Shown here piece after piece: positions 42,013-50,476 of a stretch of DNA of 64,000 bases; positions within the stretch are counted from its first letter, which is position 1; each line of letters begins with the position of its first letter. Below the pieces are notes generated by a model, which ran no database searches, was not told the origin of the DNA, and saw only the letters and a list, made by a program, of their open reading frames with translations. The position numbers and the translations under genes were made by a program. This DNA comes from Thauera propionica (GTDB lineage Bacteria > Pseudomonadota > Gammaproteobacteria > Burkholderiales > Rhodocyclaceae): contig NZ_NOIH01000015.1 of assembly GCF_002245655.1 (NCBI RefSeq), positions 186,001 to 250,000 of the forward strand, written 5' to 3'.

Positions 42013-42607
42013 GTTCGCTCCCCTTGTCGAGCGCCATGCGAATTCTCCCTGCCACGACGACCGGCCGGGTGTCGTAATAGCGGCCCCAGGCCAGCGCCTC
42101 GTTCCCGAGCCGTTCGGGATCAGCCTGGGCCAAAGCCAGCGGCGGAAGGCCGAGGCGGCGGAAGATGCCGATCAACTCGCTCGTCGCGGTGAACACCACC
42201 CACTCGAAACCGAGCAGATCGAGATGCGCCGCGAGCAGCAGGATCAGGTCCACGCTGCTGCCCGGGCGCTCCGCCGCCAGGTTGCCGACCTCGACGATGC
42301 GTTCGCGCGGCACGGCCTGCCCGGCCAGCCGGCCGATCTCGTGCTCGATGGGCGCATCGAGGTAACGCTCCAGAAAGAGCCCCTCTTCGGCCGCGCTTCG
42401 CCAGCCCACCGCGGCCCGCGAACGCGCGTCCTGCTCGAGCAGCATGAGGTTCGGCGCGAACGCAGGCACGTCGGCCGCGTAGGCATGCCTGAAGGTCGCC
42501 CTGATGAATGCCTCGGCGGCATGGCGACGGGGGTGTCCCGCTACCACGTGCGACACTGACGGGCCATGGGACAAGCGGTTGAAGCGACGTTGAAGTGCGC
42601 CAGACAT
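42005..42607 (-). CDS. thermostable-hemolysin family protein, GNAT/LuxI-like
   Basis: A 200-residue protein from ATG 42607 (MSGALQRRFNRLSHG). It resembles the family named after Vibrio thermostable hemolysin. The pattern LMLLEQDARSRAAVGWRSA, LFLERYLDAPIE, RIVEVGNLAAERPGSS and ATSELIGIFRRLGLPP resembles an N-acyltransferase (GNAT/autoinducer-synthase) fold. The hemolysin label is historical and a transferase role is more likely; both points are inference. First gene of the seven-gene operon, 43 bp behind a PmrA/QseB-type box. Confidence 0.78.
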   Translation of the reverse strand: MSGALQRRFNRLSHGPSVSHVVAGHPRRHAAEAFIRATFRHAYAADVPAFAPNLMLLEQDARSRAAVGWRSAAEEGLFLERYLDAPIEHEIGRLAGQAVPRERIVEVGNLAAERPGSSVDLILLLAAHLDLLGFEWVVFTATSELIGIFRRLGLPPLALAQADPERLGNEALAWGRYYDTRPVVVAGRIRMALDKGSERG

Positions 42608-42650
42608 AATGGTCCTTGGAAACGAGTTGCCGCCAAGGTAAGGAGCGAGG

Positions 42651-42667
42651 ATTAATCCACGCTTAAG
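42651..42667 (-). promoter_or_regulatory. PmrA/QseB-type box facing the minus-strand operon
   Basis: On the minus strand it reads CTTAAG-cgtgg-ATTAAT, two half-sites 11 bp apart, as in PmrA/QseB boxes. It lies 43 bp upstream of the thermostable-hemolysin-type ATG, at about the -35 region. Confidence 0.65.
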
Positions 42668-42762
42668 TGGGCCGCCACGGGCGTCCGTGTCCAGCGCGGC
42701 CTGCCCCGAGCGGGATCGCACCGCTTGCGCGCTGCCCCGCCCCGGGAACCTGCCGATGCCCG

Positions 42763-42779
42763 CTTAAGCTCGACTTAAG
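42763..42779 (+). promoter_or_regulatory. perfect PmrA/QseB-type box facing the methyltransferase gene
   Basis: CTTAAG-ctcga-CTTAAG is a perfect direct repeat with 11-bp period, the recognised pattern for PmrA/QseB-group regulators. It lies 56 bp upstream of the methyltransferase ATG at 42836. Confidence 0.72.
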
Positions 42780-42835
42780 CTGCGTTGTCCACCCTTGCGC
42801 TCCAGAACATTGCTCTTCCCTCTGGAGACTCCCAC

Positions 42836-43528
42836 ATGCAGTCGAACAAGGCGCCCGTCAGGCTGGCGTTCTCGGACAAGTATGACGACACCCACGCGGT
42901 GCAGTATTTCGCCAAGCATCAGGACGGCCTGGCGCGGCGCCTCTCCCACTGGCGCGACGTCCAGCTCGCACGCAAGGCACTCGCACAGGCCGGCGCCCCG
43001 CGGCAGGTGCTGGATCTGCCCTGCGGCGCGGGGCGCTTCTGGCCGCTGCTGGCCGAGGACCCGCAGCGCGAGATCATCGCCGCCGACAACGCCGAGGCAA
43101 TGCTGTCCACGGCGCTCGCGAACCAGCCGGCGGACGTCGTGGCGCGGGTTAAACCGCTCAGGACCTCGGCCTTCGCCATCGACCTTCCCGATGCTGCAGT
43201 CGACAGCATCTTCTGCATGCGCCTGCTCCACCACATTCGCGAACCTGAGCACCGGCTGGCGATGCTGCGCGAGTTCCATCGCGTCACGCGCGACAGCGTG
43301 ATCGTCTCGCTCTGGGTCGATGGAAACTACAAGGCCTGGAAGCGCAACCGGCTGGAGCAGCGCCGGGCCCGCGCGGGGCGCACGTCCGCCAACGCCAACC
43401 GCTTCATCGTTGCGCGCGGAGTGATCGAGGCCGAGTTCGCCAAGGCGGGCTTCGTCATCCAGAACCACTTCGATTTCCTGCCCCGCTATGCGATGTGGCG
43501 CGTGTACCTGCTGCGGAAGTCGGGGTGA
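42836..43528 (+). CDS. class I SAM methyltransferase (WarA-like context)
   Basis: A 230-residue methyltransferase from ATG 42836. Motif I is VLDLPCGAGRFWPLL (~59-73), then AADNAEAML (~81). The motif II/IV region is DAAVDSIFCMRLLHHI (~120-135), typical of Methyltransf_11. It has no signal peptide. It is followed by an LPS-kinase-like gene that shares one base with its stop. This pairing is reminiscent of the ColR-controlled methyltransferase/kinase genes that act on lipopolysaccharide in Pseudomonas. The substrate is inferred only from context. Confidence 0.85.
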   Translation: MQSNKAPVRLAFSDKYDDTHAVQYFAKHQDGLARRLSHWRDVQLARKALAQAGAPRQVLDLPCGAGRFWPLLAEDPQREIIAADNAEAMLSTALANQPADVVARVKPLRTSAFAIDLPDAAVDSIFCMRLLHHIREPEHRLAMLREFHRVTRDSVIVSLWVDGNYKAWKRNRLEQRRARAGRTSANANRFIVARGVIEAEFAKAGFVIQNHFDFLPRYAMWRVYLLRKSG

Positions 43529-44214
43529 TGATGCAGTTCGGCATTCCTTGCAGTGCGGACGCGGAGTTCGAGCGTTGGTGGCGGGCCGACGGTGAATGGG
43601 TCGAAGCGCCGAACGTTCGCCGCGGCGGCAACAGCGGCGTGCAGCGCGTGACCGATGCCTCGGGCCGCTGCCTGTATGTGAAGCGCCAGACCGGACACCT
43701 GTACCGAACCGTGCGCCACCCCTTCGGCAGGCCGACCGTGCTGCGCGAGGCAACGGCGCTGCAGGCCCTTTCGGCACTCGACATCCCGGTGCCGGTGCTC
43801 GACTACTGCGGCGCGCGGCGCGACACGGGCCAATGGGCTGCAGTGCTCGTCACGCGCGCCCTGGACGGCCATCAGAGCCTGGATCGATGGTATGCCGAGC
43901 CGCGCGACGAAGCCTTGCGCAAGACGGTCCTCGACGAACTCGCCCGCCTGCTCGCACGCATGCATCGCGCGCACTGGCAGCATGGCTGCCTCTACGCCAA
44001 GCACATCTTCGTGCGCGAACGGCCGCAAGCCGAACTGCCGAACGTCGCCCTGCTCGATCTCGAGAAGGCACGTCTCCGGCTGTCCGCCAGCCGCGCCTCG
44101 AAGCACGATCTGGCCCAGTTGAGCCGCCACCGCGCGCCCATGCCCGACCAAGACTGGCGCACCTTCCTCGCGTCCTATCAGGCCGCACACCGCAAGCTGG
44201 GCATGCGCCCCTGA
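43528..44214 (+). CDS. LPS-core-kinase-like protein (InaA/WaaP family)
   Basis: A 228-residue kinase-fold protein starting at tandem ATG 43528/43531, overlapping the methyltransferase stop. LYVKRQTGHLYRT carries the likely ATP-binding Lys and REATALQAL the Glu. LARLLARMHRAHWQHGCLYAKHIF stands for the HGxLxxxHIF catalytic loop, with LLDLEKARL as the DFG-like motif. The family phosphorylates heptose in lipopolysaccharide core. Together with a PmrA-type box it points to envelope modification. Confidence 0.87.
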   Translation: MMQFGIPCSADAEFERWWRADGEWVEAPNVRRGGNSGVQRVTDASGRCLYVKRQTGHLYRTVRHPFGRPTVLREATALQALSALDIPVPVLDYCGARRDTGQWAAVLVTRALDGHQSLDRWYAEPRDEALRKTVLDELARLLARMHRAHWQHGCLYAKHIFVRERPQAELPNVALLDLEKARLRLSASRASKHDLAQLSRHRAPMPDQDWRTFLASYQAAHRKLGMRP

Positions 44215-44307
44215 AGGAGACGACGCGCTGATCTCCACCGCCGCCGATGCAGCCCGGGGTTCCGCACTCTATGATGCAGCCTTGAGGACAATCCACGCGG
44301 AGGCTCC

Positions 44308-45183
44308 ATGTCGAACACCCCCGATTACACCCCGCCCAAGGTCTGGACCTGGACCAAGCCGAGCGGCGGCCATTTTGCGAGCATCAACCGCCCCGTCGCC
44401 GGCGCGACGCACGACCATGCCCTGCCGCGGGGCCGGCACCCGCTGCAGCTCTATTCGCTCGCCACGCCCAACGGCGTGAAGGTGACGGTGATGCTGGAAG
44501 AACTGCTCGCCGCCGGGCACAGCGGCGCCGAGTACGACGCCTGGCTGATCCGCATCAACGAGGGCGACCAGTTCGGCAGCGGCTTCGTCGATGTGAACCC
44601 GAACTCCAAGATCCCCGCCCTGCTCGACTGCAGCGGGCCGGAGCCGGTGCGGGTGTTCGAATCCGGCGCCATCCTGCTGTATCTGGCGGAAAAATTCGGC
44701 GCCTTCGTGCCGACCGACCCCGCCCGGCGCGCCGAGTGCCTGTCGTGGCTGTTCTGGCAGGTGGGCAGCGCGCCCTACCTGGGCGGCGGCTTCGGCCACT
44801 TCTACGCCTACGCGCCGAGCAAGATCGAGTACGCCATCGACCGCTTCGCGATGGAAACCAAGCGCCAGATGGACGTTCTCGACCGCCGGCTGGCCGAACA
44901 CCGATACGTGGCCGGCGACGAATACACCATCGCCGACATGGCGATCTGGCCCTGGTACGGCGGCATGGCCAAGGGCCTGCTTTACGACGCCGGCGAGTTC
45001 CTGCAGGTGCAGGACTACCGCAACGTCGTCCGCTGGGCCGACGAAATCGCCGCGCGCCCTGCGGTGCAGCGCGGGCGCATGGTCAACCGCGTGATGGGCC
45101 CGCTGGACAGCCAGTTGCACGAGCGCCACGACGCCGGCGACTTCGACACCCGCACCCAGGACAAGCTGCAGCCCGCGGCCTGA
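44308..45183 (+). CDS. yghU: glutathione S-transferase family disulfide-bond reductase YghU
   Basis: A 291-residue nu-class GST. The extended N-terminus (YTPPKVWTWTKPSGGHFASINRP) is diagnostic of YghU. The thioredoxin-like part has LYSLATPNGVKVTVMLEE, the glutathione site VNPNSKIPALLD, and VFESGAILLYLAE. The C-terminal helical domain includes EYTIADMAIWPWYGG. YghU reduces disulfides using two bound glutathiones. It lies 33 bp upstream of a methyltransferase gene. Confidence 0.93.
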   Translation: MSNTPDYTPPKVWTWTKPSGGHFASINRPVAGATHDHALPRGRHPLQLYSLATPNGVKVTVMLEELLAAGHSGAEYDAWLIRINEGDQFGSGFVDVNPNSKIPALLDCSGPEPVRVFESGAILLYLAEKFGAFVPTDPARRAECLSWLFWQVGSAPYLGGGFGHFYAYAPSKIEYAIDRFAMETKRQMDVLDRRLAEHRYVAGDEYTIADMAIWPWYGGMAKGLLYDAGEFLQVQDYRNVVRWADEIAARPAVQRGRMVNRVMGPLDSQLHERHDAGDFDTRTQDKLQPAA

Positions 45184-45215
45184 CTGCCGCCGCCATTCCA
45201 CAAGGAGCCGCCCCA

Positions 45216-45845
45216 ATGGACCAGAACTGCATCTGGAGCAAGCGCTACAGCGACGCCGGCCAGGACTACCTGTTCGGTACCGAGCCGAACCGCTTTCTCG
45301 CGCGCCGCGAACAACGGCTGCAGGACGGGCGCAACGCCATCTCCATCGCCGATGGGGAAGGCCGCAACTCGGTCTGGCTGGCCGAGCTCGGTCTGGAAGT
45401 CACCGGCATCGAGATCTCCGCGGTCGCCATCGAGAAGGCCCGCCACCTTGCCGCGGCGCGCAAGGTCGAGGTGAACTTCATCCAGGCCGACATGCTCGCC
45501 CCCGGCTGGCCGCCGGCCGACATGCAGGCCGCGTTCGACTGGGTCGTCGGTATCTTCATCCAGTTCGTCGGCCCGGAATGGCGAGAGCGCCAGTTCGAGG
45601 TGATGAAGCAGCTCACCCGCCCCGGCGGCCGCATCCTGCTGCAGGGCTACACGCCGACGCAGCTCGAGTACCGCACGGGCGGACCGTCGGCGGTCGAGAA
45701 CCTCTACACCGAGGACATCCTGCGCGAGGCCTTCGCCGACTGGGAGATCGAGGAACTGGTCGAGTACGAGGACACCATTGCCGAGGGCAGCGGGCACGTG
45801 GGGCGCTCGGCGCTGATCGGCATGGTGGCGCGCAAGGCCGCCTGA
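45216..45845 (+). CDS. class I SAM methyltransferase
   Basis: A 209-residue methyltransferase from ATG 45216, preceded by AAGGAG. Motifs are NAISIADGEGRNSVWLAELG (motif I, ~38-57), VTGIEISAVAIEKA (~60), FIQADMLAP (~85) and a FDWVVGIFIQF segment (~106-116). It resembles TPMT-like or TehB-like small methyltransferases (WSKRYSDAGQDYLFGTEPN start), which act on metalloids, thiols or metabolites. Substrate unknown. Probably co-transcribed with yghU. Confidence 0.85.
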   Translation: MDQNCIWSKRYSDAGQDYLFGTEPNRFLARREQRLQDGRNAISIADGEGRNSVWLAELGLEVTGIEISAVAIEKARHLAAARKVEVNFIQADMLAPGWPPADMQAAFDWVVGIFIQFVGPEWRERQFEVMKQLTRPGGRILLQGYTPTQLEYRTGGPSAVENLYTEDILREAFADWEIEELVEYEDTIAEGSGHVGRSALIGMVARKAA

Positions 45846-46028
45846 AGCGCGAAGGCCCCCGCTGCACTTCCCGTATTCCTACCTGAAGGACATCCTCCGC
45901 CTACAGCCAGCCCGTCCAACGCTTCCTAGACTCGTCTCATCGGTGCCGCATCAAAGCGGACACCGTAGCGAACAGGCAGGGCGACACTCCGCCGCCCTGC
46001 CCCAAATCCCAACCGACGAGAGGAAGCC

Positions 46029-46649
46029 ATGAGCCGCAAGAGCCACGACGAAACCCAGATACATGAACTGCTTTACCAGGCGCTGGAAACCGAAATGGGC
46101 GGCATCAAGATCTACGAAACCGCCATCACCTGCGCAGCGAACAAGGACCTGCGCGAAGAATGGTCCGAATACCTCGAGGAAACCAAGGGCCACCGCAAGA
46201 CCCTGCTGCGGGTGTTCGAGCAACTGGGCCTAGACCCCGATGCCGACAGCCCCGGACGCAAGGTCGTCGCCCACATCGGCAACTCGCTGGTCGAGGCGAT
46301 GAAACTCGCCAGGAAGGCCGGCAACGCTGCCGCGGCCCAACTGGTCGCCGCGGAATGCGTCACGCAGGCCGAAACCAAGGACCACCTCAACTGGGAACTG
46401 ATCGGCCACATCGCCGAAAACGCCACCGGCAAGCTCGCGGCCGTGCTGAAGGCCGCGCACGAGGAAGTCGAGGACCAGGAAGACCACCACCTGTACCACA
46501 CCAAGGGCTGGTGTCGCGAACTGTGGATCGACGCCCTCGGCTTCCCCGCCGTCCTGCCGCCGCCCGAGGAAATCATGAACGTCGGCACCGCCATCGGCGC
46601 CGCGCGGGCCGAGAACCGGCGCGAGAAGATGCTGGGTGCGGAGGCGTGA
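46029..46649 (+). CDS. ferritin-like helical protein
   Basis: A 206-residue soluble protein. The N-terminal 60 residues (LLYQALETEMGGIKIYETAI, EYLEETKGHRKTLLRVFEQLG) have the E...E..H spacing of ferritin-like or rubrerythrin-like four-helix bundles. ECVTQAETKDHLNWELIGHI (~115-134) and AHEEVEDQEDHHLYH (~145-160) could give the second set of ligands. Oxidative or metal stress is a guess. GAGAGGAAG precedes the ATG. Confidence 0.65.
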   Translation: MSRKSHDETQIHELLYQALETEMGGIKIYETAITCAANKDLREEWSEYLEETKGHRKTLLRVFEQLGLDPDADSPGRKVVAHIGNSLVEAMKLARKAGNAAAAQLVAAECVTQAETKDHLNWELIGHIAENATGKLAAVLKAAHEEVEDQEDHHLYHTKGWCRELWIDALGFPAVLPPPEEIMNVGTAIGAARAENRREKMLGAEA

Positions 46650-46778
46650 GGCGCTGGAAGCGTGACTGCGGCGTGGCCCGGGCGTCGAATCACGCCGGCC
46701 GCGCCCGCGGGTTACAGGCGCGCGGGTCGTCCGCGTCGCACGGTGTGCTGCCAGGGCATGACCGGATCAGCGCTGCAA

Positions 46779-46798
46779 CCTGAACACCCCGGTTCAGG
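46779..46798. terminator. hairpin between convergent genes
   Basis: Perfect 7-bp arms CCTGAAC and GTTCAGG with a 6-nt loop, at the 3' ends of the ferritin-like (+) and small membrane (-) genes. The T-run is weak. Confidence 0.4.
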
Positions 46799-47123
46799 AG
46801 CGCTTCCCTTGCCCCTCGGCGTCAGCCTTTTCCTTGGCGGCTTCCATATCCCTTTCCATCTTCCTCTTGGCAAAAGAGATGACCATGTTTCCAACCACGA
46901 TCAGGACGGCACCCGCCAGAACGATATGCAGCAACGAAGCCCGATTGTCAGGGGCGGCCCTCGCCACTTCCGCCGGCGCGGCATCCTTCCCTGCCTTGTC
47001 GTTCTGCCTGTCGGGCGCCTGACCCTCGGCAACTGCCCTTTGCTCTTGAGCGGCCGCAGCCAACGCCATTCCATTCGGAAGACAAACGCAAAGCGCGATC
47101 AGCAATGCCGCCATGTGCTTCAT
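46794..47123 (-). CDS. small membrane protein with signal peptide
   Basis: A 109-residue protein from ATG 47123 (MKHMAALLIALCVCLPNGMALAA, signal-like); ATG 47135 is an alternative. A polar middle (QAPDRQNDKAGKDAAPAEVA) leads to one hydrophobic helix (LLHIVLAGAVLIVVGNMVISFA, ~65-86), then a charged C-terminus (KRKMERDMEAAKEKADAEGQ). It is probably anchored in the inner membrane with a cytoplasmic coiled tail. No family recognised. Confidence 0.5.
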   Translation of the reverse strand: MKHMAALLIALCVCLPNGMALAAAAQEQRAVAEGQAPDRQNDKAGKDAAPAEVARAAPDNRASLLHIVLAGAVLIVVGNMVISFAKRKMERDMEAAKEKADAEGQGKRS

Positions 47124-47321
47124 GTGATATCTCATCCCTCGATCCCGATAGTGCGCACAGCATGCAGCATCCCGACTGGCTGATCCTGTAGCGCCGTCCG
47201 CATTGTACTGAATGGCCATCGGGCTCAGCGTCCGCCAACGGCTTCGCGTTGAAGCTGTCCTTGATGAGCAGGGCGTGGGTCAGGCCCTTGCGCCCCAACC
47301 GCCCCCTCGAGGACACCGACC

Positions 47322-48204
47322 ATGCACCCGATCGTCCACATCCCGCCCCGCAACGCCGACCTCGGCGACGGCATGATTGTCCGCCGCACCCTCCCCAATC
47401 GCCAGCAGCGGATGGTGGGGGCATGGTGTTTTCTCGATCACGCCGGCCCGGTGCAGTTCGAACCCGGCAAGGGCATGCACGTCGACGCTCATCCGCACAT
47501 CGGCCTGCAAACCTTCACCTGGCTGATCGAAGGCGAGGTGCTGCACCGCGACAGCCTGGGCAACGAACAGGTCATCCGCCCCGGGCAGGTCAACCTGATG
47601 ACCGCCGGCCACGGCATCGCCCATACCGAGGATTCGCTGCGCGACGGCGAGCGGCTGCATGCGGCCCAGCTCTGGATCGCCCTGCCGCCGACGCACAAGG
47701 ATTGCGAACCGGCCTTCGACCACTACGCCGAATTGCCGCAGTGGCGCGAAGGCGGCGCCGAACTGACCCTGCTCGCCGGTCGCTACGGCCAGAGAAGCGC
47801 ACCTGCGCGCATCCATTCCCCGCTGGTCGGCGTCGACATCGTCTGCGACGACGCGAGCGAACTCACGCTCGCGCTCGACCCGGATTTCGAATACGGACTG
47901 ATGCCCCTCGTGGGCGACGCAACCATCGACGGCGAGACCGTCCAACCCGACGAGCTCGCCTACCTCGGCAAGGGGCGGAACGAACTGCGCCTCGCCCTGC
48001 CCGCAGGCGCGGGCCCTGTTCCTCGGTGGCGAGCCGTTCGAACAGCCGGTGCTGATGTGGTGGAACTTCGTCGGCTTCAGCAAGACGGACATCGCGCAGG
48101 CGCAGGCAGCGTGGGAACAGGGAGATGAACGCTTCGGCACCGTCGGCGACGGTCGGGCGCCGCGCCTGGTGGCGCCGACGCTGCCGTGGGGAGATGGGGG
48201 CTGA
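47322..48204 (+). pseudogene. pirin-family gene with a frameshift
   Basis: The first 229 codons encode a pirin: RNADLGDGMIVRRTLPNRQQ, then VGAWCFLDHAGP, MHVDAHPHIGLQTFTWL with the metal-binding His pair, and LMTAGHGIAHTED. At about 48009 the frame changes. Skipping one G in GGCGCGGGC restores RALFLGGEPFEQPVLMWWNF and the normal end at TGA 48202-48204. Unshifted, the protein ends in an unrelated Arg-rich tail at 48128. It is either a recent pseudogene or a one-base sequencing error. Intact pirins act as quercetinases or transcription cofactors. Confidence 0.8.
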
Positions 48205-48570
48205 GGACTCGGGCGGGGGGCAACAATTCGGCCTGAGCCGTCATTGGAATTTCGACGTACACGGGGGGCAGCAATGTGTCAGCAAACTGCCGCTCAGGGC
48301 CGACTTACTTACTCTGCAGGGCAGTTTCCTGGTATGACACGCACCGCGCTAAGGGTTCGCTTTTAGACGGGTGGTCACCCTTGAGTTCTGCCACCCCGAG
48401 CGTCAGCAACGGCCGAGAAGCCGACTCCCGCCTCAACCACCTCCCGTCCCCACGCTCCCCCCGATGACCTGCACCTCGACTATCGAATCGATGCCGGCAC
48501 CGTACCGGCGTTCACGGCGCGATGACTTCGGGATGAATAGACTTACGCAAACAGGTTTTTCGGGAATGCC
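48205..48570. other. 366-bp region without a gene
   Basis: Short ORFs exist in several frames but none has a ribosome site or recognisable sequence. No strong hairpin or repeat was seen. It probably contains the promoter of the DUF4124-like gene. Confidence 0.5.
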
Positions 48571-49140
48571 GTGAAGATGAAGATCAACGTACTGGCACTC
48601 GCGCTGACGGCTCTCGTGGGCTGCGGTGTCGGGGGCGTGCTGTGGTGGGACGCACAGCACAGGACCGCTCCAAGTGCGAGCGCCACGCCGACCAGGGGCA
48701 CGCCGGAGGCAACGCGGTTCGGGCCGTCCGGTACGGGAGGCGCCCCGGCCGTCAGCCGGGAAGCGGCACCGGCGGCGAACGGGCCCTACCGGTGCCAGGG
48801 GCCGAAAGGCGTCCTCTACCAGACAGAACCCTGCCCGAGCGGAACGAAACAGGCTACCGTCGCCGGCGGGACGATGAACGTCATCTCGCCCCCGCCCGTG
48901 CCAACCGTCAGGTACTCAACCCCGCCTGCGCCCCGCTACGAAGGCAAGGCCGTGGGGTTGATTTCGAGCGCGCCTGCCGAACCGAGCGGGAACGAGGCTG
49001 CCTGCAAGCATCACGAGCGGCGCATCAGGAAGATCGACGCAGAGGGCCGGATGGGCGGCGGTCCGCAGAAGATGGAATGGCTCAGGGAACGACGCCGTAA
49101 CCACACCGATGAAATGTGGCGGCTGGGGTGCGGACGTTGA
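48571..49140 (+). CDS. DUF4124-like exported protein
   Basis: A 189-residue protein starting GTG 48571 (or ATG 48577). The N-terminus INVLALALTALVGCGVGGVLWW is a signal/anchor and may be a lipoprotein signal around ALVGCG. After a Thr/Pro/Ala linker, GPYRCQGPKGVLYQTEPCPSG (~72-92) fits the DUF4124 pattern with its two Cys. The C-terminal part is basic and helical. Role unknown. Confidence 0.6.
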   Translation: MKMKINVLALALTALVGCGVGGVLWWDAQHRTAPSASATPTRGTPEATRFGPSGTGGAPAVSREAAPAANGPYRCQGPKGVLYQTEPCPSGTKQATVAGGTMNVISPPPVPTVRYSTPPAPRYEGKAVGLISSAPAEPSGNEAACKHHERRIRKIDAEGRMGGGPQKMEWLRERRRNHTDEMWRLGCGR

Positions 49141-49162
49141 TGCAAGCTCGGGCCACCGCACG

Positions 49163-49204
49163 CAGAACAGCGCACGACACTGAGTCGTGTTGTGCGCTGT
49201 TCTG
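49163..49204 (+). terminator. long hairpin after the DUF4124-like gene
   Basis: CAGAACAGCGCAC (49163-49175) pairs perfectly with GTGCGCTGTTCTG (49192-49204), and an inner CACGAC/GTCGTG pair is an alternative fold. It lies 22 nt after the stop. It may act for both this gene and the convergent fic gene. Confidence 0.55.
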
Positions 49205-49299
49205 GCGGGTGTTCTAGTGGCGGATGGGTGCCGTCGGAGAAGCCGGCTACCTGGATTGGATAGCACTGCTGCGGATTGCTGCGGACTTGCAGGCGTTTG

Positions 49300-50448
49300 T
49301 CACCGAGAGAGCAGTTCAACGTAGGCCTGATAGCTGTAACTCCGGTTCTTTTTCTGCCCGGTCATTTCGGTCACGATGCCTAACTCTTCCAGTACCTTGA
49401 CCGCCGCCGTTGCGGTGGGAAAGCTGGTGTCCAGTTTCTGGCGAACGCGTTCGATGGTGAAGCGCGGCATCATGGGCAGCAGCTCGAACAGCCGGTAGCT
49501 GGCCGGGCCAGCCTTCGTCGATTGCAGCAAGCGTCTGCGATCTGTGGCCACGAGGCTGGCCACTTCAATGATGTTTTTTTCGGCGTCGCCCGCAGCGATT
49601 GCCACGCCTTCCAGAAAGAAGCGGACCCAAGACTCCCAATCACCCTCCGCGCGGATGGCTGACAGGCGACGGTAATACTCAGCCTGGTGTTGCTTGAGGT
49701 AGCCACTGAGATACATCAAGGGCTCGGACAGCAGCCCCCATTGCTCGAACAGTGCTGCGATCAGCAGTCGGCCTATGCGTCCGTTGCCGTCCAGAAAAGG
49801 GTGAATGGTTTCAAACTGCGCGTGGATCAGGGCCACCTTGACCATCGGCGGCAAATTCGTCGCCGTGTCATGAATGAACCGTTCCATGTCGGCCAACAGC
49901 GTTGGAACGTGCTCCGGCGGCGGAGGTACGAAAACCGCATTGCCGGGCCGTGTGCCACCGATCCAGTTTTGCGACCGACGCAGCTCGCCTGGTTGCTTGC
50001 CTGCCCCGCGAACTCCATCAAGCAGGCGACGGTGTGCCTCGCACAACAGCCGCACGCTGATGGGCAAACCTTTGGGATCGCGCAGTTGCTCCTGAGTCCA
50101 GCGAAAAGCACGGAGGTAGTTGGTCACCTCCTCCACATCGTCGGTATTGCTGACCTTGAAGCCCGCTTCCTCGTCGAACAGGTCGGTGAGTGTGGCCTGT
50201 GTACCCTCGATCTGCGACGTGAGCAGGGCTTCCTTGCGGATGGCGCTGTACAACAACCAGTCCACCGACGGCACCAGCCCAGACACGCCCGCCAAACGTG
50301 CGAGCGCGAGCTCGGCCTGTCGATTCAGTTCGGTGAACACCACGGGTGACAGGGCCGGATCAGACGGCGGCAAGGCGTTGGGCAAGAATGCGCGCACCGA
50401 CTCGCCCAGCGTCGTGGAAATCGAATAGGTTCCGGTGGTGCGTGTCAT
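49300..50448 (-). CDS. Fic-domain AMP-transferase
   Basis: A 382-residue Fic protein from ATG 50448. The N-terminal part has TSQIEGTQATL, which fits the inhibitory helix (S/T)xxxE(G/N) of class II Fic proteins. The catalytic motif HPFLDGNGRIGR is at about 210-221. A winged-helix-like C-terminus follows (FTIERVRQKLDTSFPTATAAVKVLEELG). It would transfer AMP from ATP to a target hydroxyl when inhibition is relieved. The AT-rich promoter, palindromic operator and lack of operon partners suggest an acquired stand-alone module. Confidence 0.92.
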   Translation of the reverse strand: MTRTTGTYSISTTLGESVRAFLPNALPPSDPALSPVVFTELNRQAELALARLAGVSGLVPSVDWLLYSAIRKEALLTSQIEGTQATLTDLFDEEAGFKVSNTDDVEEVTNYLRAFRWTQEQLRDPKGLPISVRLLCEAHRRLLDGVRGAGKQPGELRRSQNWIGGTRPGNAVFVPPPPEHVPTLLADMERFIHDTATNLPPMVKVALIHAQFETIHPFLDGNGRIGRLLIAALFEQWGLLSEPLMYLSGYLKQHQAEYYRRLSAIRAEGDWESWVRFFLEGVAIAAGDAEKNIIEVASLVATDRRRLLQSTKAGPASYRLFELLPMMPRFTIERVRQKLDTSFPTATAAVKVLEELGIVTEMTGQKKNRSYSYQAYVELLSR

Positions 50449-50476
50449 TGAAAGCAATCTTTAGTGGGACGCCACC

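Noticed and set aside
42005-42607. true hemolysin or secreted toxin
   Set aside because: No signal peptide or pore-forming features. The family name is historical, and the sequence pattern and gene context fit an acyltransferase-like enzyme better.
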